From: CBDCYN01 sp965224205
GTDB taxonomy: Bacteria; Planctomycetota; Phycisphaerae; Phycisphaerales; Phycisphaeraceae
Direction of reading: 5' to 3'
DNA length: 64,000 nt
NCBI GenBank assembly: GCA_965224205.1
Contig: CBDCYN010000029.1
Location: forward strand, 186,001 to 250,000
Part shown: positions 8,924-18,238 of the stretch, piece after piece
Position numbering within the stretch: position 1 is the stretch's first letter
Layout: each line of letters starts with the position of its first letter
Notes under the pieces: generated by a model
The model's database searches: none
Told to the model about the DNA's origin: nothing
Seen by the model: the letters and a program-made list of their open reading frames with translations, nothing else
Translations under genes and position numbers: made by a program

Positions 8924-9703
8924 TTAAGCTGCCAAACGGCGACGCGTGGCTAAGCTCAACGTGCCTAGCCCCATCAGCCCCAGCACCGCCGTCACCGGCT
9001 CGGGAACACCATTAGTAGGATCAACGATGATCCCGAGCTTGGCTTCAAACGCGTCGGGCAGATCATCAAAGCTGGCCACCGGCAACACGAATCCCTGGGT
9101 GAAGGGGTTCGGGAACGGCGGGGCGATCACCCCGGGCCGATTCGGGAAAACAATCGACTGCAAGAAGGGGATGTCTACGAACGAACCAATCGCCTCAGCG
9201 CTCATCGCGTCGATCCCCGCGGTGATCGCGTCGTTGGCAGCGGTGAGCGTGTCGGGTCCGATGGTGGGTTCACCATCGGTGACCAGGTTAAAGATCGACC
9301 GATTACCCGTTTGGCCGAACTGCGGTGAACCGGTGATCTGGCTGGTCGCCTCAATGATCCCGCCGCCCATATTCGTGAACCCGGTGTCTTGGACCAAGTT
9401 GCGGAACGCATCCGAGACCGTGGTACGCGTGGCCACGGAATCGATCAGGGTCGGGGTCACGAACGTCACCGCGTTATCGCCAAATTGAACCGCGGTGATC
9501 TCGACCGTGGAGTTCACCGGGACCTGCGAATCGATCGCGTCAGCGATCCCGTTCTTCGCGGTCGTAAACTCACCGCCCGAAATACTGCCCGACCCGTCGA
9601 GCAGAATCCCTAGCTGGGTCACCATCGCCTGAGCCTGGCTAGCCAGACCGGCCACAGTGGCCACTAAACATAAGACAAACAAATACCTGCCTGTTTTTGC
9701 CAT
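8924..9703 (-). CDS. VWA-domain protein with PEP-CTERM anchor
   Basis: A 259-aa exported protein. The start at 9703 (MAKTGRYLF) is chosen over the upstream ATG at 9745 because a perfect AGGAGG sits 7 bases before it. A signal peptide (to about residue 26, ending ASQAQA) leads into a von Willebrand A domain with metal-site motif DGSGS at residues 36-40, a later TNMGGG and VTDGEP. It ends with VPEP, a hydrophobic helix and RRR, the PEP-CTERM signal read by exosortase/archaeosortase-type systems. This points to a protein sorted to the envelope or exopolysaccharide. The middle matches DUF1194-like VWA proteins. It is monocistronic, with its own terminator. Binding partner unknown. Confidence 0.88.
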   Translation of the reverse strand: MAKTGRYLFVLCLVATVAGLASQAQAMVTQLGILLDGSGSISGGEFTTAKNGIADAIDSQVPVNSTVEITAVQFGDNAVTFVTPTLIDSVATRTTVSDAFRNLVQDTGFTNMGGGIIEATSQITGSPQFGQTGNRSIFNLVTDGEPTIGPDTLTAANDAITAGIDAMSAEAIGSFVDIPFLQSIVFPNRPGVIAPPFPNPFTQGFVLPVASFDDLPDAFEAKLGIIVDPTNGVPEPVTAVLGLMGLGTLSLATRRRLAA

Positions 9704-10067
9704 CAGAAACCTCCTATCTTGTGAATGTGACGGGTTGTTGTCCACCTAGTGCCTACACCCGATTCTATCCCACTCCGGAGATATGACTCCACGACTCCAC
9801 GCTATCCGGCTTCGGCAGCGAAACCGAAATTCATATATACCTGAAAGCGCCTATGGGGTCAAGGAGAATTTCAAAAAATATGTGTGATTCTCGCGATCGC
9901 CAGGGCGGTTGTGTTTTCCCGGTTCGCCCTGTCACCAGGCCCGCGAACCCCGCTTCACGAGTCAGAACGAAAGTTAACCGCGTTCATATAGGTAGGCTGT
10001 CCCATCCACGATCTATGGCACTGTCGCACACAATGCAATCGCTTGGGATACCTGTCATGACGTCGCA
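9704..10067. other. Gap upstream of the VWA gene
   Basis: 364 bp with no supportable gene. It must carry the VWA-gene promoter (minus strand). The far end is the 3' end of the TPR gene. No terminator with a T-run is visible after the TPR stop codon. Confidence 0.5.
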
Positions 10068-11447
10068 TCATGATTTTGTGAAAACCCTGGTGATCCAGCC
10101 CGACATGACACTTTGGATTTTTAGCCCTGCTTGGCTCAGCACCGCCCGCCGCAGCTTGAATCGCAGCCGCCTCGCCTGGGCATCTCCCGGCTGAACCCGG
10201 GTGAGTCGATCCAGCCAATACCCCGCCCGGCGTACCTGGCCCAACTCTAGGTGGGCGATCACCAGGTTGCGGATCGCCTGGGCATGGTGGGGCGCTAGCT
10301 TCAAAGCCCGGCGGCACTGCCGCACTCCATCCGTGACCCTGCCCATCATCATCAACGCCACCGACCGATAGAGCATCGCCGTGACCAGATGGTCGCGACG
10401 GGCAAAACCCCCGCACAAAGGGTCGAGCCTTTCGGACAACAGCCTCGCGGCCCGTCGCGGCCAATGGACCTCGATCAGAAGCCTCGCTAGCTCTAAATCC
10501 GCCCACGCGCAGCGGCCCTCCCGCCCGAGCTCTACTTCGAGGTATCCCCGGGCTCGAGCCCGGTTGCCCCGCTGCCACGCGACCTGAGCCAGCCCCAGGT
10601 TCACCCCCGCCAGGTCGCCGTCGAGCCGATTGGCCAACTCCAGCGCCGCCGCCGCCGACGTGAGGTGCCCCTCGCGTATCGAAATCAACGCCAGATAGAG
10701 GTGCGCTTTGGCGGTCGCGGGGTCCTGTTCGATCACCCGGCTAAGCCGCTGCCGCGCTTCGGGGTAGCGCCCCATCTCGATCTGCAGTTCCGCTAGCTGT
10801 AGCTGGATGTCCAGATCGTCGGGGTCGTGACGGAGCTCTTGGTGCAGGCATCGTTCGGCCTCTTTGCCCTGGCCGCGCAACCGGTAAACCCGGCTAAGAT
10901 TGACCCACGCCATCCGATACGCCGGGTCCAGATCCAGGACTTTCTGCCAGCACCAGATCGCCCGGTCCAGCTGCCCCCGTGCCGCGAGGCTGTGGGCGAT
11001 GTAGTCAAAGCACTTCGGGCAGTGCTCGTCGACCTGTTGCGCTAGATAGAACATCTGCTCGGCCTGCTCGTGATCACCCAGCTGGGCGTAGGCGACGATG
11101 CGCAGGCAGTAGCTCGGTTCGCAGGCCGGGTCCAGCTCGCTAACGCGCTCGAGGACCTCGATCGCCTGGCTGTAACGCTGGATGCGGATCAGGTCCTCGG
11201 CCAGGTAGAGCATCACCTCCGGGTCATCGCCGCCGAGGTCCCAAGCCGCCTGGAAACTACGGACCGCTTCATCGAACCGATCTAAGGCATCCAAGATCAG
11301 GCCCAAGCCGAAGTGCCAATCGCTATGGTGCGGATCGGCCTCGACCGCCATCAGGAGCTTAGAAAGCGCCTCTTCCCACCGCCCGGCCTCGTACAGCTGC
11401 CGGGCCTGTTGGGCGTATTCTTGTGCACTGGTCCAATCGTTGATCAT
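10068..11447 (-). CDS. Tetratricopeptide repeat protein
   Basis: A 459-aa protein built almost wholly of TPR units (for example WEEALSKLLMAVEADPHHSD, FDEAVRSFQAAWDLGGDDPE, LDRAIWCWQKVLDLDPAYR). About ten 34-residue repeats can be counted. There is no signal peptide and no other domain, so it should be a cytoplasmic scaffold for protein-protein contacts. The C-terminus after the last repeat is short and basic. The start MINDWTSAQEYAQQA is just before the first repeat; no good ribosome binding site is seen. It is divergent from the HEAT-like lipoprotein gene and may share its promoter region. Specific role not recognisable. Confidence 0.85.
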   Translation of the reverse strand: MINDWTSAQEYAQQARQLYEAGRWEEALSKLLMAVEADPHHSDWHFGLGLILDALDRFDEAVRSFQAAWDLGGDDPEVMLYLAEDLIRIQRYSQAIEVLERVSELDPACEPSYCLRIVAYAQLGDHEQAEQMFYLAQQVDEHCPKCFDYIAHSLAARGQLDRAIWCWQKVLDLDPAYRMAWVNLSRVYRLRGQGKEAERCLHQELRHDPDDLDIQLQLAELQIEMGRYPEARQRLSRVIEQDPATAKAHLYLALISIREGHLTSAAAALELANRLDGDLAGVNLGLAQVAWQRGNRARARGYLEVELGREGRCAWADLELARLLIEVHWPRRAARLLSERLDPLCGGFARRDHLVTAMLYRSVALMMMGRVTDGVRQCRRALKLAPHHAQAIRNLVIAHLELGQVRRAGYWLDRLTRVQPGDAQARRLRFKLRRAVLSQAGLKIQSVMSGWITRVFTKS

Positions 11448-11659
11448 GGTCGTGTTGAATGAAAAGCCGGACAGGTGGCCCCGCGGCCGCGTCCCTAATC
11501 GACAATCAGTGTATCGGCCTCCTGCCTTTTATCGCACCAGTAGAAGCGAAAGATGATAGCGCTTATGATACGTCATCTCCAAGGCAGGCGTACGATCTGT
11601 CGTTTTTTAAGCATGTGGATTCCGTGATGAGGGTGCATAAATCCCAGATTTATAACCGG

Positions 11660-13939
11660 ATGTCATGCCTCTTCCCACTGGGCGGCGGCTCGGCTGGCGG
11701 CAACGGGGGCCGTCCGGTAAGTCCAGACCCTCGCTTCAGGAAACGGCCACGGGCGTTGCGTTGGCTGGTCGTGGCGTGCATCCTATCGTCGGTGTCCTGT
11801 TCCCAGGGCCAGCCTTCACCCCGTGTCGGCCACAAGTCTAACGGATCAAAGGATACCGCCAAGCAGAATATCGCCACCACCCGCTCCTCTAATCCGTCGG
11901 CTCCTTCGGTCACGCCAACCCTAGCCCAACCGACCCCTCTTAAGCCCGAAGACGAGGGGGCCCGAACGCCGATCGAAAAGGCGATCGACGCGTCGCTGGA
12001 CCTGGTCAGCCGCCTCGACGCGATCACCGCGCTGGGCCGATACCGCGACCGTGATGCCGCTGAGGCGTTAATCTCGTTGATCGACCCATCGCAACCGCCC
12101 CCAATCCGTCAGGCCGCGTTCGAATCCCTGGCAACGCTTACCGGCATCAGGACCTTTGGGCACAACCCCTCGCTTTGGCTGCATTGGTGGGCCCAGCACC
12201 GTGACCTATCGCAGGATCAATGGTTCGCGGGCCTGATCCATAATTATCAAGAGGGTCTTAACGACCTCGCGGCCCGCAACCAGAACCTGGTGACCCGCCT
12301 GGTCGAGACCCACCGCCAGTTGTATCGGCTGCGGCTGCAGCTCCAGGACGGACCGGTCGACCCCCACAACCGACCCGCCCGCCCACCGCTGCTGGCGAAC
12401 ATGCTCGACGACGACATCCCGCAGATCCGCCTGTTGGCCTTGGAGCTGACCACCCAGCGATTGACCGATGCCCAGGCCATCGGGACGCAGCTACGCACCG
12501 CGTTGCGCAAGCGATTAGACGACCCCCTGCCCGAAGCGCGGCAGCGGGCCATACGCCTGCTGCACGATCTAGGCGACGAGCAGGGCGGTCAGATCGTCGC
12601 CCAGCGCCTGCTCAAGGGCCAGGAGCAAGATATCGTGGTGCTGCGAGCGTCGCTTTCGATGATGGCTACGATGATCGCCACGCTCGATGAGCCCCGTGTC
12701 GTGGAACGAGCCCTAGAGCTGCTCGCCGACCCGCAGCTAAGCGGCCACGCCGCCGGCGTGATCGCCGCCGCCGCCACCACCGGCAAAGAACAGCTGCTGA
12801 CCACAACCCAGAAAACCGACGCCGCCCGCCGCGTGCGGCAACAGCTGCGGGGCAACGGGCCACCCGATCCACGATCCATCCAGCTTCTAGGCAAGGTCGG
12901 CACACCCGAAGACTGGCCACACATCCAGCGGTGGCTCAGCAGCGACGATCAAGCGGTCAAGCAGGCCGCCGCCGAGGCGTGGGCGGCGGACGAGAAACAA
13001 CCCCTCCATATCCTGGCCAATAAAGCCCAAGACCCAGTCATCCAGCCGATCGTGATCGAAGCCGCCCGGCGACGCGGCCGTGACCAGCCCACCCTCATGG
13101 CCCTCATCGAGCACAAGCCGCAACAAGAACAGGCCATCGAGGCCTGGGCACGGGCCGTGGGGTCGATCTACGCCCGTGTCGATGCCTCGGCGGTCTATGA
13201 AGCCGACAAAGTCCTAGCAAACAAACAAGAACCTTTGGCTTTGCGGGAACAGATCCTAACGACCGCGATCGATGAACGGATCCGATCGTTTCCTCAAACT
13301 GAGGCCGGCGGCGACGCGGCTTCCTCGCCGCTAGCCCCGAGCGACTCATCCGCGACCCCACCGCAGCAAGCCCGGGACGCCCTGCTGGTCGATCTGCGCC
13401 TTTTGCGGGCCGAACTAAGGATCGCCAACGCGGCGGCAGCTCAGGCCCTAGCGGACTTGCAGCTGATCGATGCCATGATGGCCAATTTGTCCCCCAGCCA
13501 ACAGCAACGCTATGACATAATCAGGGTTAGGGCCCCCTTGCTAGCCGGCAGTGACAAAGAGGCGATCGCCTACCTGCGAGGCCTGGTCTCGTCCCTGCCC
13601 CAACGGTCCGATCTCGAGCCCCTGATCCAGCCGATCGTCGATGCTTTGATCAACGCTGCGAAACGTGCCAATCAGGCGAACGAACCCGAACGGGCCCGTC
13701 AGCTGCTCACCTCGGCCACCGAGCTGCTTTCACCCTACCTCGACGAGCCTTTACGCCAACAGATCGACACGGTGCTTTCGCAGCTAGACGCCGCGACCCG
13801 ACAGGCCGACACCGGCCCGCAACCCAAGCCCGCGGCCACCCCTACCTCGCCGCCGTCGACCACCCCGCGCGCTCTCCCCTCGGCCCCGAGCGACCCGACC
13901 GTTGAACCCACGGATCAGCCGCCGCCGCCCGCTTCATAG
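11660..13939 (+). CDS. HEAT-like repeat lipoprotein
   Basis: The open frame begins at 11459, but its first 67 codons look non-coding, so I start at the ATG at 11660 (MSCLFPLGGG). After a basic stretch (RFRKRPRALRW) comes a hydrophobic segment and a lipobox LSSVSC, predicting a lipoprotein. The mature part has helical repeats resembling HEAT/armadillo units (ITALGRYRDRDAAEALISLI, QRAIRLLHDLGDEQGG), with a central helical region and a proline/threonine-rich tail ending PPPPAS. No catalytic motif is seen. It is divergent from the TPR gene. HEAT-repeat lipoproteins are common in planctomycetes, but the function is unknown. The exact start is the main uncertainty. Confidence 0.78.
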   Translation: MSCLFPLGGGSAGGNGGRPVSPDPRFRKRPRALRWLVVACILSSVSCSQGQPSPRVGHKSNGSKDTAKQNIATTRSSNPSAPSVTPTLAQPTPLKPEDEGARTPIEKAIDASLDLVSRLDAITALGRYRDRDAAEALISLIDPSQPPPIRQAAFESLATLTGIRTFGHNPSLWLHWWAQHRDLSQDQWFAGLIHNYQEGLNDLAARNQNLVTRLVETHRQLYRLRLQLQDGPVDPHNRPARPPLLANMLDDDIPQIRLLALELTTQRLTDAQAIGTQLRTALRKRLDDPLPEARQRAIRLLHDLGDEQGGQIVAQRLLKGQEQDIVVLRASLSMMATMIATLDEPRVVERALELLADPQLSGHAAGVIAAAATTGKEQLLTTTQKTDAARRVRQQLRGNGPPDPRSIQLLGKVGTPEDWPHIQRWLSSDDQAVKQAAAEAWAADEKQPLHILANKAQDPVIQPIVIEAARRRGRDQPTLMALIEHKPQQEQAIEAWARAVGSIYARVDASAVYEADKVLANKQEPLALREQILTTAIDERIRSFPQTEAGGDAASSPLAPSDSSATPPQQARDALLVDLRLLRAELRIANAAAAQALADLQLIDAMMANLSPSQQQRYDIIRVRAPLLAGSDKEAIAYLRGLVSSLPQRSDLEPLIQPIVDALINAAKRANQANEPERARQLLTSATELLSPYLDEPLRQQIDTVLSQLDAATRQADTGPQPKPAATPTSPPSTTPRALPSAPSDPTVEPTDQPPPPAS

Positions 13940-14021
13940 GCGTTAGACACCGTGTCGCCTTATATCAGACGGCACACACTCGATGGATCAAGAGATATCG
14001 ATAGAAGGAAGACCCAACCTC

Positions 14022-14588
14022 ATGCAGACCCAGATCACCGGAACAGCTTTTGTCTTAGGAGACGACGTCGATACCGACCAGATCATCCCCGCTGAGTATC
14101 TCTCCTTTAACCCCGCCAACCCCGAGGAACGCAAGTATTTCGGGATGTACGCCATGGCCGGGGTCCCGCCGCGCCAGTGCGGGTTGCCTGACGGGGGGCA
14201 CCGCTTCGTGCCTGAGGGGCAGTTCACCAGCGGGTACACGATTGTGATCGGCGGCAAGAACTTCGGCTGCGGTTCGTCGCGTGAGCACGCCCCCTTGGCC
14301 ATCGCCGAGGCGGGCGCCACGGTCGTCGTCGCCGAGTTCTTCGCACGCATCTTCTACCGCAACTGCGTCAACGGGGGGTACCTGCTGCCATGCGAGTCGC
14401 AAGACCGGCTGATCGATCGGATCAAGACCGGCGACCGGTGCAGCGTCGACCTCGAAGCCGGCACACTCACCCACCATCAAGACAACCAGACCTACCCCCT
14501 CAAGCCGCTGGGCGACGTCAAGCCCATCATCGAAGCCGGCGGGGTTTTCGCCTACGCCAAAGCACAAGGGATGCTCTCCGGGGCATAA
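14022..14588 (+). CDS. leuD: 3-isopropylmalate dehydratase small subunit
   Basis: A 188-aa subunit of the isomerase that turns 2-isopropylmalate into 3-isopropylmalate in leucine synthesis; it pairs with the iron-sulfur large subunit LeuC, which is not in the window. Hallmarks are DDVDTDQIIPAEYL near the N-terminus, FGCGSSREHAP (substrate loop) and the NCVNGG segment. The open frame starts earlier at 13983, but the ATG at 14022 (MQTQITGTAF) fits family starts and has AAGGAAG about 11 bases upstream. It is followed 16 bp later by a thioredoxin-like gene, probably co-transcribed. The same fold serves homoaconitase, so a broader aconitase-family role is possible. Confidence 0.92.
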   Translation: MQTQITGTAFVLGDDVDTDQIIPAEYLSFNPANPEERKYFGMYAMAGVPPRQCGLPDGGHRFVPEGQFTSGYTIVIGGKNFGCGSSREHAPLAIAEAGATVVVAEFFARIFYRNCVNGGYLLPCESQDRLIDRIKTGDRCSVDLEAGTLTHHQDNQTYPLKPLGDVKPIIEAGGVFAYAKAQGMLSGA

Positions 14589-14604
14589 AGGATCCACACC
14601 ACGT

Positions 14605-15174
14605 ATGGACGCAGCCTACCTCAAGACGAAACACGAAGCCGGCCTGCCTTTCGAGGCGTACCTCAACACCGGCAAGCCCGATCAGCAAGCCAACTGGCAG
14701 AAGATCTACGACCAGGCCCAGCTCACCGACGCTCAGCAGAGCTTGATCAGTGGCTTCGTGCGCCGGGTCAACATCATCGGCCTCTCGGGTATCTGGTGCG
14801 GGGATTGTGCTCAGCAGTGCCCGCTGATCCAGAAGATCGCCCACGCCAACCCCGATCGCTTGAACCTACGCTGGCTCGACCGTGATGAGCACAGTGACCT
14901 TCAGGAAAAGGTCCGGATCAACGCCGGCCATCGCGTGCCGGTGATGCTCTTTTGCGCCGAAGACTACGAGCTGGTCGGGTGGTACGGTGACCGGACCCTG
15001 TCGCGGTACCGCGCGGTGGCGGGGCGACAGCTGGGCGCCAGCTGCCCGCTGCCCGGGGCGCCGGTGGCGAACGACGAGCTGGCGGCATGTCTCCAAGATT
15101 GGCTGGATCAGATCGAGCGCGTCCAACTGCTGCTAAGGCTTAGCGGGCGGCTGCGACAGAAGCACGGGGACTAA
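14605..15174 (+). CDS. Thioredoxin-like protein with CGDC motif
   Basis: A 189-aa cytoplasmic protein. The thioredoxin-fold core spans about residues 52-125, with redox motif WCGDC at 64-68 and the cis-proline region RVPVMLF. N-terminal residues 1-50 are helical. It matches the thioredoxin_9-type family, which has C-x-x-C chemistry but no defined substrate. There is no signal peptide. It starts 16 bp after leuD on the same strand, which suggests one transcript; a redox or repair role near the oxygen-sensitive LeuCD enzyme is conceivable but unproven. Confidence 0.82.
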   Translation: MDAAYLKTKHEAGLPFEAYLNTGKPDQQANWQKIYDQAQLTDAQQSLISGFVRRVNIIGLSGIWCGDCAQQCPLIQKIAHANPDRLNLRWLDRDEHSDLQEKVRINAGHRVPVMLFCAEDYELVGWYGDRTLSRYRAVAGRQLGASCPLPGAPVANDELAACLQDWLDQIERVQLLLRLSGRLRQKHGD

Positions 15175-15205
15175 CGTCACGTGGTTGACCCGGTTCAACA
15201 CCGCG

Positions 15206-16171
15206 CTACCTCGATGGTGGCTGAGGTGTGTCCGCGATCCGGAAGGTGGCGACCACCGGGGCGTGGTCGGAGCCGGTGAGGGATGCCGGATCGAACGCAG
15301 CTTTCCCCGAACCCGAAACGAAACCTTCCACCAACGCGGGGCTGGCGAGGATGTAGTCGATCGTCTGCCCGCGGCGGGGCGGCGCTAAAAAAGTAGTGCG
15401 CTTCGATCGCTTAAGCCCAGCGTGAAGATCCGTCAGCCAGCCGGCCAGACCGTCAGGCGGTTGTAAAAACGAATGGAGGATTTGGCTGCCGGGCGTGTCG
15501 TTGAAATCGCCCACCACCAGCATCCACGCGCCAGGGTCACCTCGCATCGCCCGCGAGACGATCCGCTTGGTAGCCCGCGCCTCGGCCTCTCGCCATTGTT
15601 TAGAACGCGCATCGTCGCCGTGCTTGAAGTGGACGATGAACAGGTCGAGGCTGCGCTCGTCGGTCACCTTGACCCGCACCCGCAGCAGATCACGGGCAAA
15701 CCGCCACACGCGTGTTTCGCCCGGTAGCTCGAGGTCCAGTTGCCGGTGGCTGGTGAGGCTAAGGATCGGCAGCCGGCTGATCACGCCCAGGTTCGCGCCG
15801 TGGTACGAGTTCGTGGGCTCGACCGCGGTGTACCCGTAACCCATCCCCCCTAGCAAGTCATGCACCAGCACCCGCAGCAACCCCTCGTGCTCGACCTCTT
15901 GGACGGCGATGACGTCCGCATCCAACGATCGGATCACCTTGGCGAGCTTCTCGATCTTCTCGCGCGGCTTAACCGGGCTTTTTTCATCCAAGGTATAGGG
16001 GTCGTCAAAAACGTCTAGCAGGTTCTGGACGTTGTACGTGGCGACGGTCAGGCGTTGAGGCCCGGGTCGATCCTGGTTCGATGGCCCTTGGGCCCTGAGA
16101 TTCGAGCAAAGGCACAACCCTATAACAAAGAAAATCTGACGTCGCACGGTGTGGTTGCTTCTGCGTTTCAT
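15206..16171 (-). CDS. Secreted endonuclease/exonuclease/phosphatase family protein
   Basis: 321 aa from the ATG at 16171 (MKRRSNHTVRRQIFFVIGLCL), which gives a clean signal peptide ending near NLRAQG. The fold is shown by TVATYNVQNLLDV (metal-binding Asn), ADVIAVQEVEHEG (catalytic Glu), VVGDFND (Asp/Asn) and TGSDHAPV (catalytic His). These enzymes cleave phosphodiesters in DNA, RNA or phospholipids after export. The open frame extends upstream to 16282, but those codons are made of the dispersed palindromic repeat and are unlikely to be coding. The repeat runs right up to the ATG and no ribosome binding site is present. Confidence 0.87.
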   Translation of the reverse strand: MKRRSNHTVRRQIFFVIGLCLCSNLRAQGPSNQDRPGPQRLTVATYNVQNLLDVFDDPYTLDEKSPVKPREKIEKLAKVIRSLDADVIAVQEVEHEGLLRVLVHDLLGGMGYGYTAVEPTNSYHGANLGVISRLPILSLTSHRQLDLELPGETRVWRFARDLLRVRVKVTDERSLDLFIVHFKHGDDARSKQWREAEARATKRIVSRAMRGDPGAWMLVVGDFNDTPGSQILHSFLQPPDGLAGWLTDLHAGLKRSKRTTFLAPPRRGQTIDYILASPALVEGFVSGSGKAAFDPASLTGSDHAPVVATFRIADTPQPPSR

Positions 16172-16210
16172 GTATACGCATCGCGTATCAAAGTACCGCG
16201 TCGGGGATGC
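16170..16210 (-). repeat. Dispersed palindromic intergenic repeat, copy 5
   Basis: The best-preserved copy. On the minus strand it reads GCATCCCCGACGCGGTACTT, then TGATACGCGATGCGTATACA, ending at the proposed ATG of the endonuclease-like gene. The 15-base core ATACGCGATGCGTAT is a perfect 6-3-6 palindrome. Confidence 0.65.
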
Positions 16211-16312
16211 CGTTGATCCCGAATATTTCCCTGCCGCGTACACGAATCTTGTCGTATTTTCGTCCGGTAGGGGTATATGCACAATGACTCGCCGAACCGC
16301 CTTGCCAGAGGC

Positions 16313-18193
16313 CTAAGGCAGCAGGATGACCGGGGCGTCGTCCCGCGGTTCATCGACAGTCCCGGCGGTCGGCTGATCGGCCTGTTGCGGGTTGGGGCCA
16401 GGGGCGTCGGGTGACGGCGGGACGGTCCTGCCTGCGGTTGCGGGCCGGGGCCGGCTGGTATCGATCTTGGATGCCTTGGCGATCGCCGCGGCCAAGGGGT
16501 TGAGCTGGACCTCGAGCTCGGCGCCGACCAGGTCTTGGCGGGACAGTTGATGAAGGACATCCGTGACCTGGCTAAAGGAGAGATCCAGGCCGTCGTCGGG
16601 GGCGCTTTGCGTGGGGCGATGGGCCAAGAACAACACAAGGTCCCGCACCAAAGGGGTGATCTCAAAGGTGCGGCCTTCGATCTGTCCCTGCGGCTGATAG
16701 AAGACCGTCATCGCCGCTCGCGGGCCCGAAGCGCGGATCATCAAACGGTTGTCCCACATCCGCGCCACGAACGGGGTGTTGAACGTGGCGTCGGGGTTGA
16801 ACACCACCACCCGAGGCAGCCCGGTCTGGGCGATATAAATCAGTGGCTTCATCGCCGGGACAATATCGAGGACGAACTTAAATTCTTCACGCTCCCCGAT
16901 CGCCACCCGTTGCAAGATCGGGTCGCGTATCGTGGCCAGGGATTCATATGCCTGGATTCGCACCGCGGTGTCGGGGTCGTCGAGCAGGGTGTGGAGGGTG
17001 CGCGCGGCCCGCAGGCTCCGCGGCAGGCGTGCCAGAACCTGGGCGGCGCGGCGTCGCAGCGCCGGGTCGGGCTGCTTGGCGATCGTGTTCAGGGGATCGG
17101 TCGTCATCTCGTCTTCGAGTCGGGCGCCGGCTTCCAAGGCGGCGAGGCACACGTCCATCTGCGGGTGGTCGTAGTAAGGACGGATCACCGGCAGGACGGT
17201 CTTGCCCATCGCCTGCCAAGCTAGGACCACCGATCGCGCGTGCCGCCCGTCACCCGCCAGCAGGTCCGCGAGGCGCTGAGCTTGTTGTGGCTCGAAACGC
17301 GGGCCGCGCTGGGTGTATAAGTGCCTGATCAGGCCAAGCAGGTCCATCGTGTCATGGTTAAAACGCGCGGGGATATTGAGCTCGATCAGCGAATCATTGA
17401 TCGGCACGGCCGTATCGCGTCGGTCCGACGGGGCTTTGGGGAACCGTTCATTGATCCGGTCGGCGATCATCCGGCTGCGCTGCCAACTGGCCTGGTTGAG
17501 GACCAGCTCCAGCTTGCGCTCGGCGGTCGCGACCCCGCCTGACAAGACAACCGCCCGACGCTCTAATGGCTCAGCTGACAGCCCTTCCTCGCTTCGGGCC
17601 AATGGGTCGAGAAACAGCGGGCCGCGGGCCGAGGCCAGCTTCTGGCTAAACCGCATGGACGGGTCGGCGCCTTGGAGCGATAAATCCACCGTCCACAGCT
17701 GCCCGCCCTCGAGGCTGGTGGTCTGCGTCTGGGGCAGGGCCGAGACCATCACATCGAACCGTGTGCCCTTGACCGCCCCCGGGGGGATCAGGCCTTGGGT
17801 CATCACGACCGCGGTGTTGGGGCTGGCTAGGACCTGCTCGGGGGTCATCCATTGCGTACCCAACCGGGCGCTGCCGACCCCGCGCTTGCGCATCTGGTTG
17901 AGCATCCACTGCCGCAGGTAGGCGGGCACTTCCGACGACCCGGTGCCGGGCAGGTTCACGACCAAGCCGAAGCCGCTGACCAGTTGCGTGTGGGCGCCGC
18001 GCAGGCGGGTCATCGATCCGACCGTGCCACGCAGGAACGGCGGGCCCGTGTACACCGGCGGCGGGGTCGAGGGGGTCGGCTGGTCGAGGACCTTCTTGCC
18101 GCAGCCGATCAGCAAGGCCACAAGCATGATCCATGCCACTGCCGCTGATCGGCATGGGTGAAGCATGCATTGAATCTGAGCGGAATGTTGCAT
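16313..18193 (-). CDS. Lipoprotein with FlgI-like domain and HEAT-like repeats
   Basis: 626 aa from the ATG at 18193; a second ATG at 18166 is possible. A hydrophobic stretch ending in lipobox LLIGC marks a lipoprotein. The next 250 residues resemble the flagellar P-ring protein FlgI: SGFGLVVNLPGTGSSEVP, NTAVVMTQGLIPPGAVKGTR, and a VMVSALPQ strand followed by SLEGGQLWTVDL. A helical section with HEAT-like units follows (ALRRRAAQVLARLP, TAVRIQAYESLATI), then a beta-rich segment and a proline-rich tail. True FlgI has no lipobox and no HEAT tail, and no flagellar genes are nearby, so a P-ring role is doubtful; an envelope ring or secretin-associated part is a guess. Confidence 0.78.
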   Translation of the reverse strand: MQHSAQIQCMLHPCRSAAVAWIMLVALLIGCGKKVLDQPTPSTPPPVYTGPPFLRGTVGSMTRLRGAHTQLVSGFGLVVNLPGTGSSEVPAYLRQWMLNQMRKRGVGSARLGTQWMTPEQVLASPNTAVVMTQGLIPPGAVKGTRFDVMVSALPQTQTTSLEGGQLWTVDLSLQGADPSMRFSQKLASARGPLFLDPLARSEEGLSAEPLERRAVVLSGGVATAERKLELVLNQASWQRSRMIADRINERFPKAPSDRRDTAVPINDSLIELNIPARFNHDTMDLLGLIRHLYTQRGPRFEPQQAQRLADLLAGDGRHARSVVLAWQAMGKTVLPVIRPYYDHPQMDVCLAALEAGARLEDEMTTDPLNTIAKQPDPALRRRAAQVLARLPRSLRAARTLHTLLDDPDTAVRIQAYESLATIRDPILQRVAIGEREEFKFVLDIVPAMKPLIYIAQTGLPRVVVFNPDATFNTPFVARMWDNRLMIRASGPRAAMTVFYQPQGQIEGRTFEITPLVRDLVLFLAHRPTQSAPDDGLDLSFSQVTDVLHQLSRQDLVGAELEVQLNPLAAAIAKASKIDTSRPRPATAGRTVPPSPDAPGPNPQQADQPTAGTVDEPRDDAPVILLP

Positions 18194-18238
18194 CGAAGTC
18201 TTGGTCACAGGTACATCTGGTACAGTAGGACGCCTGAC

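Noticed and set aside
11459..11659. N-terminal extension of the HEAT-like lipoprotein
   Set aside because: These codons have no ribosome binding site, look non-coding in composition and would put the lipobox far from the N-terminus.
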